NCBI GenBank assembly: GCA_907163375.1
Contig: CAJQUW010006778.1
Span: 1-64,000 of the forward strand
DNA from: Prostheceraeus crozeri
Taxonomy: Eukaryota; Platyhelminthes; Polycladida; Euryleptidae
Direction: 5' to 3'
DNA: 64,000 bases
Part shown: positions 1-10,548 of the stretch, in pieces
Numbering within the stretch: the first letter of the stretch is position 1
How the letters are laid out: each line of letters opens with the position of its first letter
Program-made: the position numbers and the translations under genes
Notes under the pieces: model-generated
Seen by the model: only the letters and a program-made list of their open reading frames with translations
Told to the model about the DNA's origin: nothing
The model's database searches: none

Positions 1-362
1 ACTAAAGAACGTGTAATATATAATAATATAAAATAACTCTCAAGACCTTGATATTAGAATGTTTATATCTAAAATTAAAACACAAATTTTTTCTTTAAAA
101 AATAAAAAAATGGAAAATACCAAGTTTTATTGTAACTTATGTAAAAAAAATTTGCAAACAAAAAGAAGTTATCAATCTCATTTACAAAGTAAATTGCATT
201 TACAAAATGTAGATCGAGTTGATGAAGGAAATATATTAAAATTAAATAATTATAAAAACTATCTAGAAACATTGCCTACTGATATAAAAGTTAAAAAAAT
301 ATTTGATGATTATTCACATTCGGAATATAAAAAAGTTTTTAATAGTGAAGATAAGTCCATAC

Positions 363-392
363 AAACCGAAGGTTCTAGGGCTTGGCCCGTAC
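363..392 (+). repeat. Hairpin mini-insert, type 2, forward copy
   Basis: About 30 bp containing GGGC-TTG-GCCC with a 3-nt loop, lying in an open reading frame and read as EGSRAWPVP. The same 30 bp occurs in inverted orientation at 2089-2119. A relative with compensatory stem changes lies at 3184-3209. Confidence 0.7.
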
Positions 393-477
393 CCGATGAA
401 AGATATTTATTTAATGATACAGATGAATTTAACGAAATCGATGAATTAAGCGAAATTAAAAAAACAGATGAAGCCGT

Positions 478-516
478 GCAGGGGACATCGGAGATGTCTT
501 CCAGGGCTTCGCCCGT
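478..516 (+). repeat. Double-hairpin mini-insert, type 1, copy 1
   Basis: Two hairpins in tandem: GACATC-GGA-GATGTC, then GGGC-TTC-GCCC. It lies in an open frame and is read as GTSEMSSRASP. Near-identical DNA at 2040-2078 is read in the same frame. A reverse-oriented relative lies at 6463-6502. Confidence 0.75.
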
Positions 517-2039
517 TGAACATAATGAAACCGATGAAACTTTTTATAATGTATTAACAAACTTTTTCAAAATATTTAAGAAATCTTTCAAATGTTATAT
601 GAATGTAGAAGTACTTTATACAAAAAATGGACCTGATGGAATTCCCGAAGAAATAATACAAGGACATTTTACAAATTCACAAGAAATTCATTGTATAAAT
701 GATATACAACCCATATTTGAACAAATGATACTTAAATTAGAAAATTGTATAATTGAAGCCCAGTTACGTGAATCTGGATGGAGATTTGTTAAAATACTAT
801 CTAAGAAAATAGTAATTGATAAATATAAAAATAATACTGATGGTAGTTATGTTCCTTTACCTGTCAGTTCACCACAAATAATCAACATAAAAAATGAAGA
901 TGATTATTGTTTTCTGTGGAGTATTATAGCACATTTACATACTGCAGAATATCACAAAGAAAGACTAAGTCATTATAATAAAGAAGAATATATAAATGAG
1001 TTTGATCTTTCTGATGGCTTAGATGAATTTCCATATGATTATAATAGGTTAATAAAGTTTCATAAAAAGAATAAAAATTTAATAGAAGTAAATGTTTTTG
1101 AATTAAATGTGAATTATGTTTCTATTGGTAAAATTACTCCACTTTACTCAGATTCAAAAAAATTTATGTCAATCAGAAATAGTATATAATGATAGAGGAA
1201 ATTACATGCATCATGATATTTTTTACCAAGGAAAAATAATATGTACTGAAAAATTTGAAATTGTTAAAACACTCACCAATAATGATTAATCATAATAATT
1301 ATAAAGGACGTAATTATAATTATGATTATGATTCCGATTATTTATCTTTATCTTTAGAATATCAACAAAAATTACAAAATTTAAATGAAAGTTTACAAAA
1401 ATGTAAAACAGATTATCAACAACAATTAAAAATGTTACTACAAGAATATCACCATAAATATCAAAATAAGATAGAAACAATTCAAAAATTAAATGAAGAA
1501 AATAATGAAGAAAATGAAGACAATAAAGAATTAAATAATGAAGAAAATGAAACCAATCAAAAAATAAATGAATGTTTAAAAAATGTCAACAACAATGTAA
1601 AGAACAATATGATAAAGAATATATTTATCAGCTACAAATATTAAATCAAAATTATCAACAGTCTGAAAAAGATTTACAAAGATATATCGACTTAACACAT
1701 GAAATATATCAAGATAAATTTGAAAAATTAAAACAAACAAAACAATCAGCACAAGCGAATATATTATATTATCAGGGTTATTTTATATTGTGTAAAGATG
1801 TTTCTATATTTACAAAAACTTCAGATAATGCTAATTTTCCCTGTCTCCAATGTATGACGAGCTTTAGAACTAAAGAAGAAATGAATAGACATTTGGAGAA
1901 TTGTCAACAAAACGAAGCAGTTGAAAATACTTTTCCTAAAGATGATTATTTAGAATACAATAAATGGTATTTCAAAAATAAAGTACCCTTTACAATATAT
2001 TGTGATTTCGAAGCATATAATGTTAACATAACACAAAAG

Positions 2040-2078
2040 CACGGGACATCGGAGATGTCTTCCAGGGCTTCGCCCGAT
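2040..2078 (+). repeat. Double-hairpin mini-insert, type 1, copy 2
   Basis: Direct repeat of 478-516 with the same two stems and the same reading frame (GTSEMSSRASP). It sits between the exonuclease motif I and the HNH patch of the polB region, where related polymerases have no such sequence. Confidence 0.75.
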
Positions 2079-2088
2079 TCCGAAAATG

Positions 2089-2119
2089 GTACGGGCCAAG
2101 CCCTAGAACCTTCGGTTTG
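2089..2119 (-). repeat. Hairpin mini-insert, type 2, inverted copy
   Basis: Reverse complement of 363-392 over about 30 bp, only about 10 bp after the type 1 insert at 2040-2078. Here the other strand of the insert is read as protein (TGQALEPSV). Confidence 0.7.
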
Positions 2120-3183
2120 TAATTATGAAAAAAGTGCACCTGAAAAAAGTGCATCTGAGCAAAGTAAAGAAAAATATTTATTTGAACAAAAACCATTATG
2201 TTGGGGAATGTACATTCATTCAAATTATCCTGAATTATTTAAATCAGAATATTTTCAATACTATGGTGAAGATAGTTCAGAAATGTTTACAAAGAAAGTA
2301 GAAGAATTACAATGTCGTTTTTCACAATTGCTTGAAACAAATATACCAATGATTCCATTAACGGATGAAGAAAGAAAACATTTTTATAATGAAACAAATT
2401 GTTTTTACTGTGGAAAAGAATTTACAAATAATTATAAAACTGGCAGAGGTAGATATCTTGATAAGCGAAGCGGCGGCTTTGCCGACAAGGTAAAAGATCA
2501 TGATCATCTAAATGGATTATATAGAGGTGCAGCACATAATTCTTGTAATCTTAATGCTAATAAATTTAAATATAACTTTGTTCCTCTATATTTCTACAAT
2601 GGTTCTAAATATGATTTCCATTTAATAATGAAAGATTTATTTTCATCTGAAAAATTACAACAACAACAAATAAATGTACTATGTAAACAAGAAGAAGAAT
2701 ATTTTTCAATGCAATTAGGTTGTATTAGAATTTTAGATGCATTTAGATTTTTTACTCCTTATTCATTAGATGTTATGGGAAAAACTTTGAAACCTGAACA
2801 ATGTAAAATATTAAATAAATATAATCTAAAGCCTTTAAAAGGAATATTTCCGTATGAATATATAACTGGAGATTTTAATTCTGTGAATAAAATTATGGAA
2901 GAACAAAAACTTCCTCCAATAAATAAATTTAAATCAACATTAAAACAATCACAATTATCTGAAGAAGACTATGCAGAAGCTGAAAAATTGGAGAGAGTTA
3001 AATTGTAAAACAATGTATGATTATACAATGAAATATCTTCAGATAGATGTATTAATCCTTGCTGATCTTTTTGAAAACTTTCGTGACATGTGTTTAGAAT
3101 ATTACGGAATAGATCCATGTTATTGTTATTCTACACCAGGTTTAACATGGTTAGCAGGATTAAAACATACTGGTGTTCAAGCC

Positions 3184-3209
3184 GATGGCTCTAGGACAAA
3201 GTCCGTTAA
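3184..3209 (+). repeat. Hairpin mini-insert, type 2, diverged copy
   Basis: Shares TCTAGG...CCGT with 363-392, but the stem is GGAC-AAA-GTCC instead of GGGC-TTG-GCCC. Both sides of the stem changed together, so pairing is kept. Confidence 0.5.
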
Positions 3210-4756
3210 ACTTTAACATTATAAAGAAAATACATATGATAAATTATTATTTTTTGAATCTGGTATTAGAGGTGGAGTTTCATCAGTTTTAGGTAATAGA
3301 TATGTTAAGTGTTATAATAAAAAAGTAAATCCTGATGATTATGGAATAATGAAACCTTTATCTCCAGAAGAAAAAGAAAAAATATTAGAAATTTTTCGAA
3401 CGAAACGAGAAGGAGTAGAACGTGAAAATGCAATTGATGAATTCATGAGAGAAAACTATTTGTTATATTATGATTTTAATAGCTTATATTCTTCTTGCAT
3501 GATACAAGAATTACCAACAGGTGAAATGACATGGTGTAATATTCTTGGATACGAACCTACATTAGATGGTGAAAATAATTTTGGTTATATATATGAAGTT
3601 GATTTAGCATACCCTGATTATATAAAAGGCGCAACAAAATATTATCCTTTCTGTCCCGAAAACAAAATTCCCAATATAGAAGATTTTTCAGATTATCAAA
3701 AGTCTATAATTCCTAAGAAATACAGACCAACAAAAAACTTATGTTAACACAAGGTAATAAGGGAAACTATGTTGTTGAAGGAAGAATGCTAGATTGGTAT
3801 TTAGAACATGGAATGATTCTTTTAAAAATACATCGAAAACTAGAGTATAGAAAATCTAAATGGTTAAAAAATTATAGAGTTCAATATTGAAAAACGTAAG
3901 ATAGCTAAAAGAAATAAAGATGATTTTGGAAACGTGTTCTTCAAATTAATGAATAATGCATTTTATGGTAAGACTTTAGAAAATGTGAGTAATAGACAAA
4001 ATATTGAAATAGTTTATGATAGAGATGGGTTTCAAAATTTAACAAGGAAACCTACATATAAAAGAACTACTAGATTTAGTGATGAACTATGTGCTGTACA
4101 TTTACGTCGAATCAGCGTGAAACATGGTAAGTTTAATTTTATAGGATTCACTATATTAGAATTAGCTAAACTATTTATGTATAGATTTATATATGATTAT
4201 TTAGAACCTGCTTATGGCAAAAACTATAAATTACACTTTACAGATACCGATTCTGTTTTCTTAGAATTAACAATACCGTATAATTCTTCACTTGATGAAG
4301 AAATTAATAAAATAAAAGATATCATTCATCCTTCTGATTTATGTAAAGTGAAAGATGAACTAGAAGGAAATGAAGATTTCATAACAGAAGCTATATTTTT
4401 AAAATCTAAATGTTATTGTTATAATACAACTAATAATATTAAAACACATAAAACATTAAAAGGAATTTCAAAGGCATCAGTGGCTAACCAAATAACATTT
4501 CAAGATTATAACAATTCATTATTTAATAATGAAATAAAAACAGCATGTAATTATAGACTTAATTCAAAGAAACATAAAATGTATTTAAAAGAGGAACATA
4601 AATTAGCATTAGATCCATTTGATGATAAAAGAAAAATTTTACCTGATGGAATAACTACTGAACCTTTTTAATTTTCTAATTTCTAAGATAGACAAATTTG
4701 ATATATATATAAAATAAAAAAATAAAATATTATAACACTATATTTGTATATTTTTT

Positions 4757-5523
4757 TCACTCGCTAAACAAATGTTCGATAACTCTATCATGAATTTTTT
4801 TATCAATATTAATTGTAATGAAGCCGTAATCTTTTGACCAAGCATTATTACACGATTGTTTAAATTCATCTTTATTTCTTACGCATAAATCTCTTAACAA
4901 ATCACTTAAGTTTCTTGCATTTATTTCAAATAGTATAAATATATTTGCATTCTTTCTAATAACACTTCCATCTAATGAATACATACTTTGTGTTAAATAA
5001 AAAACACTACAGTTATTATGTCTACCTCTTGTGAAATAATTTCTCTGAACTGACTGATTTTTATCATTAACACAATCATCAAAAATTACACAATGTTTCA
5101 TTCTTTTATCTAGTTTACTGGGATCTTGCATATTACCACTATCATCTATTAATTGTATCTTTATATGTTTATTTTTATTGGATTCAACTAACTGATTATT
5201 TTTTGCTGCTTCTTCACACCACGAACTTATTTCTTCTTCATCTTCAGATTTTTCATATTCTTTGAATAATGAAGCAATTGCTGTTTTTTTAAGATTATTT
5301 TCAAATCCATATTTTAAAAATTGATAGACGGGTTGTTCTGCTGTTGTTGTATAAATTATAAGATTGTTATAATCCAAAAAATTTGGAGTCGTTAAATTTT
5401 AAATAATAGATACGTTTTTCCACAACCTGATCTTCCACAAATAACTGACAAAACTTTATTAGATAAATTTGGATGATGATTAAATTTGAGTTTTTTTTAA
5501 TTTAATGGGGGCACTTCACTCAT
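4757..5523 (-). pseudogene. Packaging ATPase (FtsK/HerA, A32-like) region of Polinton A (broken)
   Basis: Polintons use this ATPase to move DNA into the capsid. The N-terminal end of the region shows a P-loop (GRSGCGKT, about 5412-5435). Further on is a Walker B strand (CVIFDDC) and a conserved sensor-like segment (FYLTQSMY). The region starts at an ATG near 5523 and is about 250 codons long, within the usual size range. It lies just downstream of polB and converges with it, with about 85 bp between the stops. It has about one break. The nearly identical homolog in A' is at 11612-12378. Confidence 0.8.
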
Positions 5524-5598
5524 TTTTTAATAAAAATTTTTATTTTCATTTTAAAAGAAGAAGAAGAAAATTAAACGTCTCTAGCTTCGCGTGGGAGT

Positions 5599-6401
5599 TT
5601 ATACCTCCCGAACCAAAAGATCTATCATAATCTCTTCACCTCCAAAATTTATTTCTTGTCCTTTCTCATCAGTGATTCTAATGTTAATACTGTTAATAGT
5701 TTTTCTTGTAATAGGGAAATATATTAATGTTTGTGGAAATACATTTAATCTATAACCGATGGGTACAGTAAAAGCTGGAAAACTGAATATTAAATTTGAC
5801 AATTTACCATTTATATATCCTCCTTCAATAATGTCACAATGTACAACAATTGAATTTATTTCAGTTATTTTTGGAATCTTCTCACCTAAATGATAACCTT
5901 GACTATAGGTTTGTTTATTAAATCCTAATAGCTTTGACAATGATCTATCATGATAAAATCAACTTAATGATTTTCGTCTAAAGTAAGAGAAAATTTATTA
6001 ACTGCCGGTTCAACTGCAAAATGTAATTGTTTCTCATCTCTAAATGGTATACCTAAATGTCTCTTAATTTCATTTGATATTGATTCAACTTCGTAAGAAC
6101 CAGGAAGAAAAGTTAGTATTTTCCATGTTTTACCTTTATCAGTAGAATATCTAAATTGGTCATTCACATCTTTGATAACGTTTTGAATAGTGTTAAATGT
6201 AGAGAAGCTAGTCAATGCAATTTGATAATTTTTATTTTGTTCCAAATGTAGAATGGGTTCTAAATTACAAGTGTGTGATGAAGTAGTTGTTATAATTTTT
6301 AACGTCGTACTAAATTTTGATGAACCCAAAATCTCTGTTAAATTTTCTAAATGATTATTAATTTTATCAAAATCTACGGATGATAATTCTCTCGAAGACA
6401 T
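5599..6401 (-). pseudogene. Penton-like minor capsid protein region of Polinton A (broken)
   Basis: The homologous whole reading frame in copy A' (12451-13254) is 267 residues. It has an N-terminal part with a conserved block (HLEQNKNYQIALTSF) and a C-terminal part ending in two beta-rich stretches. The same layout appears twice in the large protein of Polinton B (30124-33081), including the LHL/EGEWEVGV-type block and the LxFR-type ending. In Polintons such a protein is the penton or minor capsid candidate. That assignment rests on family context and not on a catalytic motif. This copy has about one break. Confidence 0.6.
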
Positions 6402-6462
6402 TTTTTAACTAAAACATTTAAACAGATATTTATTTATAAAAATTAGAAACAACATATTTCAG

Positions 6463-6502
6463 CTACGGGCGAAGCCCTTAAAGACATCAGAGATGTCCCG
6501 TT
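6463..6502 (-). repeat. Double-hairpin mini-insert, type 1, intergenic copy
   Basis: Reverse-oriented relative of 478-516, with GGGC/GCCC and GACATC/GATGTC stems. It lies between two minus-strand genes and overlaps the 3' end of the upstream one (6487-7308). A' has the matching copy at 13316-13355. Confidence 0.65.
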
Positions 6503-7308
6503 ATACTTTTATAATCCTCTTCATTTAGAATCTTCTTTTCTAACAGTCTTTTCAATATAGCATGAATTTCATTGAAACTAGAATTATGTCCTTCTTTTAT
6601 TGCCGATATTAAAATATTTAATCTATTTAGTAATTCTTGTGGGTCATCTGGTAAAAATACAGTTGTTTCTGTTTTCTGTTTTTCAGATAAACCTTTTCCT
6701 ACTTTAACTCCCGTTGATAATAAATTTTCTAATTGTTTATAACGTCTAAGAGATTTTACTGCACCAACTCTATCTAACATAGCTTTATATTTTATGAGAT
6801 CTTCTACAGCATAATTATTTAAATCTGCTCCTCTTAAAAGATCAACAAAATTTCTATCTAAACTAAAAGGAGATTTATCTGGTGAAAAAATTAAACCTCG
6901 AAAAGGTTGTGGAAATATTTCTTTTTGTCCGAGATAAAATCTAGGTATTGTTTTTCCATCTATAAATGAAATAGAATGTTCGAATTGCATAGATTTTGGT
7001 AATTTCTTATTAATGTTTGATTCTAGTAATCCATAGTCATCTAATATAGTTTTGTGCTCTGGATCTGTTATATCAATTTGTTTATCATTATTTGTAAGTT
7101 CTTTTTCAAGAGTTTTAAATGGTTTCATAGTTTTTTCAAAATCAGTTTTTACTTGCTCGGTTTGCTGCATTTTTTCAAGCATATCAGATTGAATACCAGC
7201 TTTTATCATTCTATGTTGAAGATGATTTTCTTTCATAATATTTCTTTGTTTTATTAACTCTTCTAATTGTTTTATTCTTTTAAAATTATCAGCTCTAATT
7301 TTATCCAT
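6487..7308 (-). CDS. Conserved Polinton protein of unknown role (273 aa)
   Basis: I do not recognise a named domain. The first 90 residues are charged and predicted helical (MDKIRADNFKRIKQLEELIK at the start). A central block contains FYLGQKEIFPQPFRGLIF, followed by DRNFVDLLRGADLNNYAVEDL and RYKQLENLL. The order 'charged helical N-terminus, then LxxLL-type helices before the ATPase/capsid genes' resembles the 230-residue protein of Polinton B (37895-38587), so they may be distant homologs. The start is placed at MDKIRAD because the A' copy begins there. The last residues are encoded inside a hairpin mini-insert. A virion-internal or assembly role is a guess. Confidence 0.6.
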   Translation of the reverse strand: MDKIRADNFKRIKQLEELIKQRNIMKENHLQHRMIKAGIQSDMLEKMQQTEQVKTDFEKTMKPFKTLEKELTNNDKQIDITDPEHKTILDDYGLLESNINKKLPKSMQFEHSISFIDGKTIPRFYLGQKEIFPQPFRGLIFSPDKSPFSLDRNFVDLLRGADLNNYAVEDLIKYKAMLDRVGAVKSLRRYKQLENLLSTGVKVGKGLSEKQKTETTVFLPDDPQELLNRLNILISAIKEGHNSSFNEIHAILKRLLEKKILNEEDYKSITGHL

Positions 7309-7429
7309 TTTTAAAATATAATATTTGAATTTTGTGGTAACATTGGAATACAACAAAAACATTTTACTGAACAAATTATTTTTTTATTGCTTTGTTGTCT
7401 GACATCTTTTCGTTTAAAGTTTTCTCGTT

Positions 7430-8119
7430 TTAAGTTTTGTTTAATAAAGTTTTGCTTAAATTTTCGCTTAAAGTTTTTAGCTCTTCTAAAAAAATTTTAT
7501 CATTTTCTTCATTAGAAACTTTACCATCACTAGAAATTTTGCCATCCTGTTTATTCTTATCATCAACTTTTTCTGACTGTAATTGAAATGATATTTGATT
7601 TACTTCATTAGCTATTTGATCAAATTTTTCAATCTCATCTAACGTAATAACATTATCATCACATACTCTTTGAAAGTAGTAATGCAATTTGTCATAGACT
7701 TCTTTAATATGTAAATGCTTAGTTTTTAATGATTTTCGTTTCTTAGTTATTAAAGATTTATCTAACATTGTAACAAGTGAAGTTGCAAAAACACCCGTAC
7801 CTGTTAAAGCTGTAGCAACTACTGGAATTAATAAAGCACCTGAAGATATAACAATTGTTAAAGCACCTAAACTTATTGTTAAGAATATGCCAATTCCTTG
7901 TGTTACATTCTTAGCATTAGACCATCTTTTTCTTAATTTATTATAATGTTCTAATCTTAATAATAATTGAGATTCCTTAACTTTCATATAACGTACTCTA
8001 TCTTTGTGTTTTTCAATGTTCATTTCACTTGTTTTTAATTGTGATAACGAAGGATATATTCTTGCGGTTTCTTCCATTTTCGTCCCCGTTGAGGTTTCTT
8101 CCACTTTTGTTTCATCCAT
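7430..8119 (-). CDS. Predicted membrane protein of Polinton A (229 aa)
   Basis: The start is a clear ATG (MDETKVEETS). An N-terminal acidic/Thr-rich stretch leads to RIYPSLS, then a charged helical region (residues about 45-80). Next come one or two hydrophobic segments (IGIFLTISLGALTIVISSG, residues about 88-107, then LIPVVATALTGTGVFA). A long helical tail with an ITLDEIEKF motif ends the protein. A related 242-residue copy lies in A' (14284-15012), with an extra repeat in the acidic N-terminus and tail. Similar proteins occur beside polB in Polinton-like elements of cnidarians and insects as far as I recall. The function is unknown; a membrane-active entry or exit role is possible. Confidence 0.6.
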   Translation of the reverse strand: MDETKVEETSTGTKMEETARIYPSLSQLKTSEMNIEKHKDRVRYMKVKESQLLLRLEHYNKLRKRWSNAKNVTQGIGIFLTISLGALTIVISSGALLIPVVATALTGTGVFATSLVTMLDKSLITKKRKSLKTKHLHIKEVYDKLHYYFQRVCDDNVITLDEIEKFDQIANEVNQISFQLQSEKVDDKNKQDGKISSDGKVSNEENDKIFLEELKTLSENLSKTLLNKT

Positions 8120-8136
8120 TTTTAAAGAAATATTTT

Positions 8137-8884
8137 GAATACAATCTTCTGAAATTCTATTTATATCGAAATTAGTAGTCGTTTGTTTGCCGTATATTTT
8201 TTAGGAAGACTCTAATGTTACTCATTTTTATAGAAGACAAAATGTTCCTATTATATTCCCGTAAATGTGAAATTAAAAACAACACATGGATATTTCAATT
8301 TGGTTACAACCACTTTACATACATTAACATACATGTAAATTTGTCCACGCGTGGACGCGTTCTAATTGGTTGAAGCACTCTATTGTATTTACATGTGCAA
8401 CAGGAAATAACATTGCATATAAAACAGGAAATAGCATTGCATATAAAACAGACAGATACAAGTTTTGTAAATAATGGGATTTCTGTCCGCGTGTGGACGC
8501 GTTCTAATTGGTTGAAGCGCTGTATTTTAGCTGAATGGCATAGTAGTTGTATGTACATGTGCAACAGGAAATAACATTGCATATAAAACAGAGGGGTTTC
8601 AAGAATGATAAGTTTTCTTCACAGCGCGTCTAATGTTAACGCGTGAACGTGATTTGATTAGTTGAATGGCGCAGTATTTTAGCTGAATGGCGCACCATTG
8701 TTCAAGAAAATGATGGCATAGGTCTAACCATTGAAAATAAAGTGTCGTGCGGCCGTCGCAGTAACAAAGCGGGGATTCACATCCAAGTTCCATTGAATAT
8801 GTCACCGCAGTATTGTCGTAAACCATTGTTTGAGAAAAGAATGGAATCATTTGGAATGTCACATAATTGCTTTACACAATGAAT
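8137..8884. repeat. Spacer with tandem direct repeats
   Basis: After Polinton A ends there is no convincing gene up to 8885. Two blocks recur: one beginning TGTCCACGCGTGGACGCGTT (about 8341) and again near 8484 in slightly changed form, and one around ACATGTGCAACAGGAAATAA (about 8390 and 8554), each followed by GCATATAAAACAG. A third weaker version of the first block is near 8625-8660. The ATATAAAA could act as TATA boxes on plus, but no downstream plus-strand gene is evident. Confidence 0.5.
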
Positions 8885-9689
8885 CTAGTTGCCGCACCAA
8901 AATTCTCCATCCTTTTGTAGACAATCTTCCAATATGGCTAGGTCGCATTTTAAAAGTCTGAGAGGAACAGACACCCTACAAAGCTTAGGAAATTTGTCTG
9001 CTAATTTACCTAATCTCATTGTAAATGAAATTTCGGTGCGTGAATATTCGATCTCATTTTGCTTCAAGAGACTATAAAAATAAGTCTTGTCATTACCACA
9101 AAGAGATAGAAGATAGTTAATGTGCTTACCAATAAAAATTTTGCACGTCACACTGAGCAAGTTGCTTCTTTTTTCATGCAACAAGAATTTACGTATGTTT
9201 ACAATTGTTACATCCTTTTCACCATGTGGCTCTATGAAATCACTCAAAGAATCTGTAAATTCATGCCTCTCAAATATATTCCTCTTCAATTCCTCCCGTA
9301 ATTTTTCCATCCTCCCTGGCAACGATTGTTTTCTTCTATCTTCATTTTGCTTTTTCTTGAAATTTTTTCTTTCTATCTGTGATGCTACGATGAAGTCTGG
9401 ATCAAACAAATGTGGGCATTTCGCAGTCTCCTTTCTAACAAATTGGAAATAATCACCGTGTTTTTCTGAAGATACAAACAAATTTGCGATCTCACAGAAG
9501 AAATTTGGCAAATTTTCTCTGATAATCTTTGATTGAGTAGCGGAAAAATCTTGGCTCATTTTGAGAAATATATGACGAGAGCGTCTTGGCACAACCTTCA
9601 CTGACAAGAAACACTGTTAAATTAAATAAGTCTTCAGCACAATTGTTTGAAATAGCCATATCGATTATTGTTGTTGTGTATTGTTTCAT
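8885..9689 (-). CDS. Unrecognised minus-strand gene, possibly two exons or frame-disrupted
   Basis: The main open frame runs from an ATG near 9559 to 8885 (about 224 residues: MSQDFSATQS ... DGEFWCGN). It is charged, with a Lys/Arg/Glu-rich middle and a conserved-looking C-terminal half (RFTMRLGKL-like, FPKLCRVSVPLRLLKCDL). An open stretch in another frame, with an ATG at 9689, overlaps its 5' end and could supply the N-terminus. I recognise no family. It lies between two Polinton-derived blocks and may be host or element DNA. The base composition is less AT-rich than Polinton A. Confidence 0.4.
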
Positions 9690-9881
9690 GGCACTGCAGC
9701 TGGAGTAGGATTTGCTGGATATATATTCCACGTCTTACAAATGTCTAAGTGGGTGTAGCAGCTGTTTGTTCTTTCATACATTGTTTCCTTTCAAATGTTT
9801 GAGTTGGAGGTCACAGCTCTTTACACTGAAATGCATTTTATTCATAAATGCGAGAAGCAGATGTTCTCTACAATTAAATGA

Positions 9882-9930
9882 CAATTGTAAAAGTACCTAA
9901 ACTTATTGTTAAGAATATGCCAATTCCTTC
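9882..9930 (-). mobile_element. Scrap of Polinton A membrane-protein gene
   Basis: About 49 bp closely match 7855-7893 and its surroundings in Polinton A (CCTAAACTTATTGTTAAGAA). This is a third trace of the A family, directly beside the array repeat at 9951. Confidence 0.6.
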
Positions 9931-9950
9931 AAATATTATTAGACACATGG

Positions 9951-10548
9951 TATATTTTAAAAACCTGAAAAACGTCTAAACTCATGAATTTAGTCATTTT
10001 TGAAAATACTAACTTTTATGATTTTCAGTGTCCTTGAACGGTCATGATTTTAAGGGTGAAAAATTTCATAATCTCAAATTTTGAGATTCTTAACTTTTCT
10101 GATTTTACGGTGTCCTTGAACGGTCATGATTTTAAGGGTGAAAAATTTCATAATCTCAAATTTGAGATTTTGAAAAATTTGAAAAATTGGGTATTTTTAA
10201 AAACGCCTAAATTTATGAATTTAGGTCTTAAAAACCTGAAAAAGGGTTCAAATTCATGAATTTATGTCGTTTTTAAAAATACCATTTTTTCAAAAAATGG
10301 TACTTTTTAAATGGACTAAATTTATGAATTTAGGTCTTAAAAACCTGAAAAAGGGACAAAATTCATGAATTTATGTCGTTTTTAAAAATATCATTTTTTG
10401 AATTTTATGGTGTCCTGGAACGGTCTAAATTCATGAATTTACGTCTTAAAAACCTGAAAAAGGGTTCAAATTCATGAATTTATGTCGTTTTTAAAAATAC
10501 CATTTTTTGAATTTTATGGTGTCCTGGAACGGTCTTCTTCCCATTACT
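9951..10548 (+). repeat. Array repeat, copy 1 (about 0.6 kb)
   Basis: Begins TATTTTAAAAACCTGAAA and ends CCATTACT, the same ends as the copy at 15054-15799. Inside are two kinds of subunit. One of about 80 bp carries GTGTCCTTGAACGGTC; one of about 105 bp carries AATTCATGAATTTATGTCG and a foldback CCATTTTTT-CAAAAAATGG. It is made largely of short palindromes and has no coding capacity that I would support. Confidence 0.65.

Larger units (their letters stand above)
59..4671 (+). pseudogene. Protein-primed type B DNA polymerase region of Polinton A (broken)
   Basis: Remains of polB, which replicates the element by protein priming. In order along the DNA one sees a C2H2 finger near 140-210, a conserved N-terminal module near 550-850, a Cys-containing block near 890-990, a low-complexity Asn/Glu-rich coil near 1320-1760, a second finger near 1840-1910, exonuclease motif I (CDFEAY) near 2003, an endonuclease-VII-like HNH patch (KDHDHLNG) near 2490, exonuclease motif II (YNGSKYDFH) near 2596, motif III (YLQIDVLILAD) near 3033, polymerase motif A (DFNSLYSS) near 3472, motif B (NNAFYGKT) near 3952 and motif C (DTDSVF) near 4243. 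The region is broken about four to five times. It also contains several short hairpin inserts, described separately. Confidence 0.85.
1..8136. mobile_element. Polinton A (Maverick/adintovirus-like), broken, left end outside window
   Basis: AT-rich block holding a protein-primed type polB on plus, then packaging ATPase, penton-like protein and two unnamed conserved proteins on minus. This gene set identifies a Polinton/adintovirus-like element. No integrase, protease, major capsid gene or terminal inverted repeat is visible, so the element is incomplete here or continues to the left. It carries about half a dozen breaks, most of them in polB. Its right limit is set where similarity to copy A' (10549-15029) stops, near 8136. 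Strong similarity between A and A' argues that they separated recently. The low GC separates it clearly from Polintons B and C. Confidence 0.85.

Noticed and set aside
7054-7257. 67-codon hydrophobic plus frame, repeated at 13907-14110
   Set aside because: Antisense of the charged helical part of the conserved minus-strand protein. It is conserved only because A and A' are duplicates.
9951-10548. CRISPR-like array because of evenly spaced short repeats
   Set aside because: The 'spacers' are themselves repeats, the repeats vary, and the setting is an animal genome.
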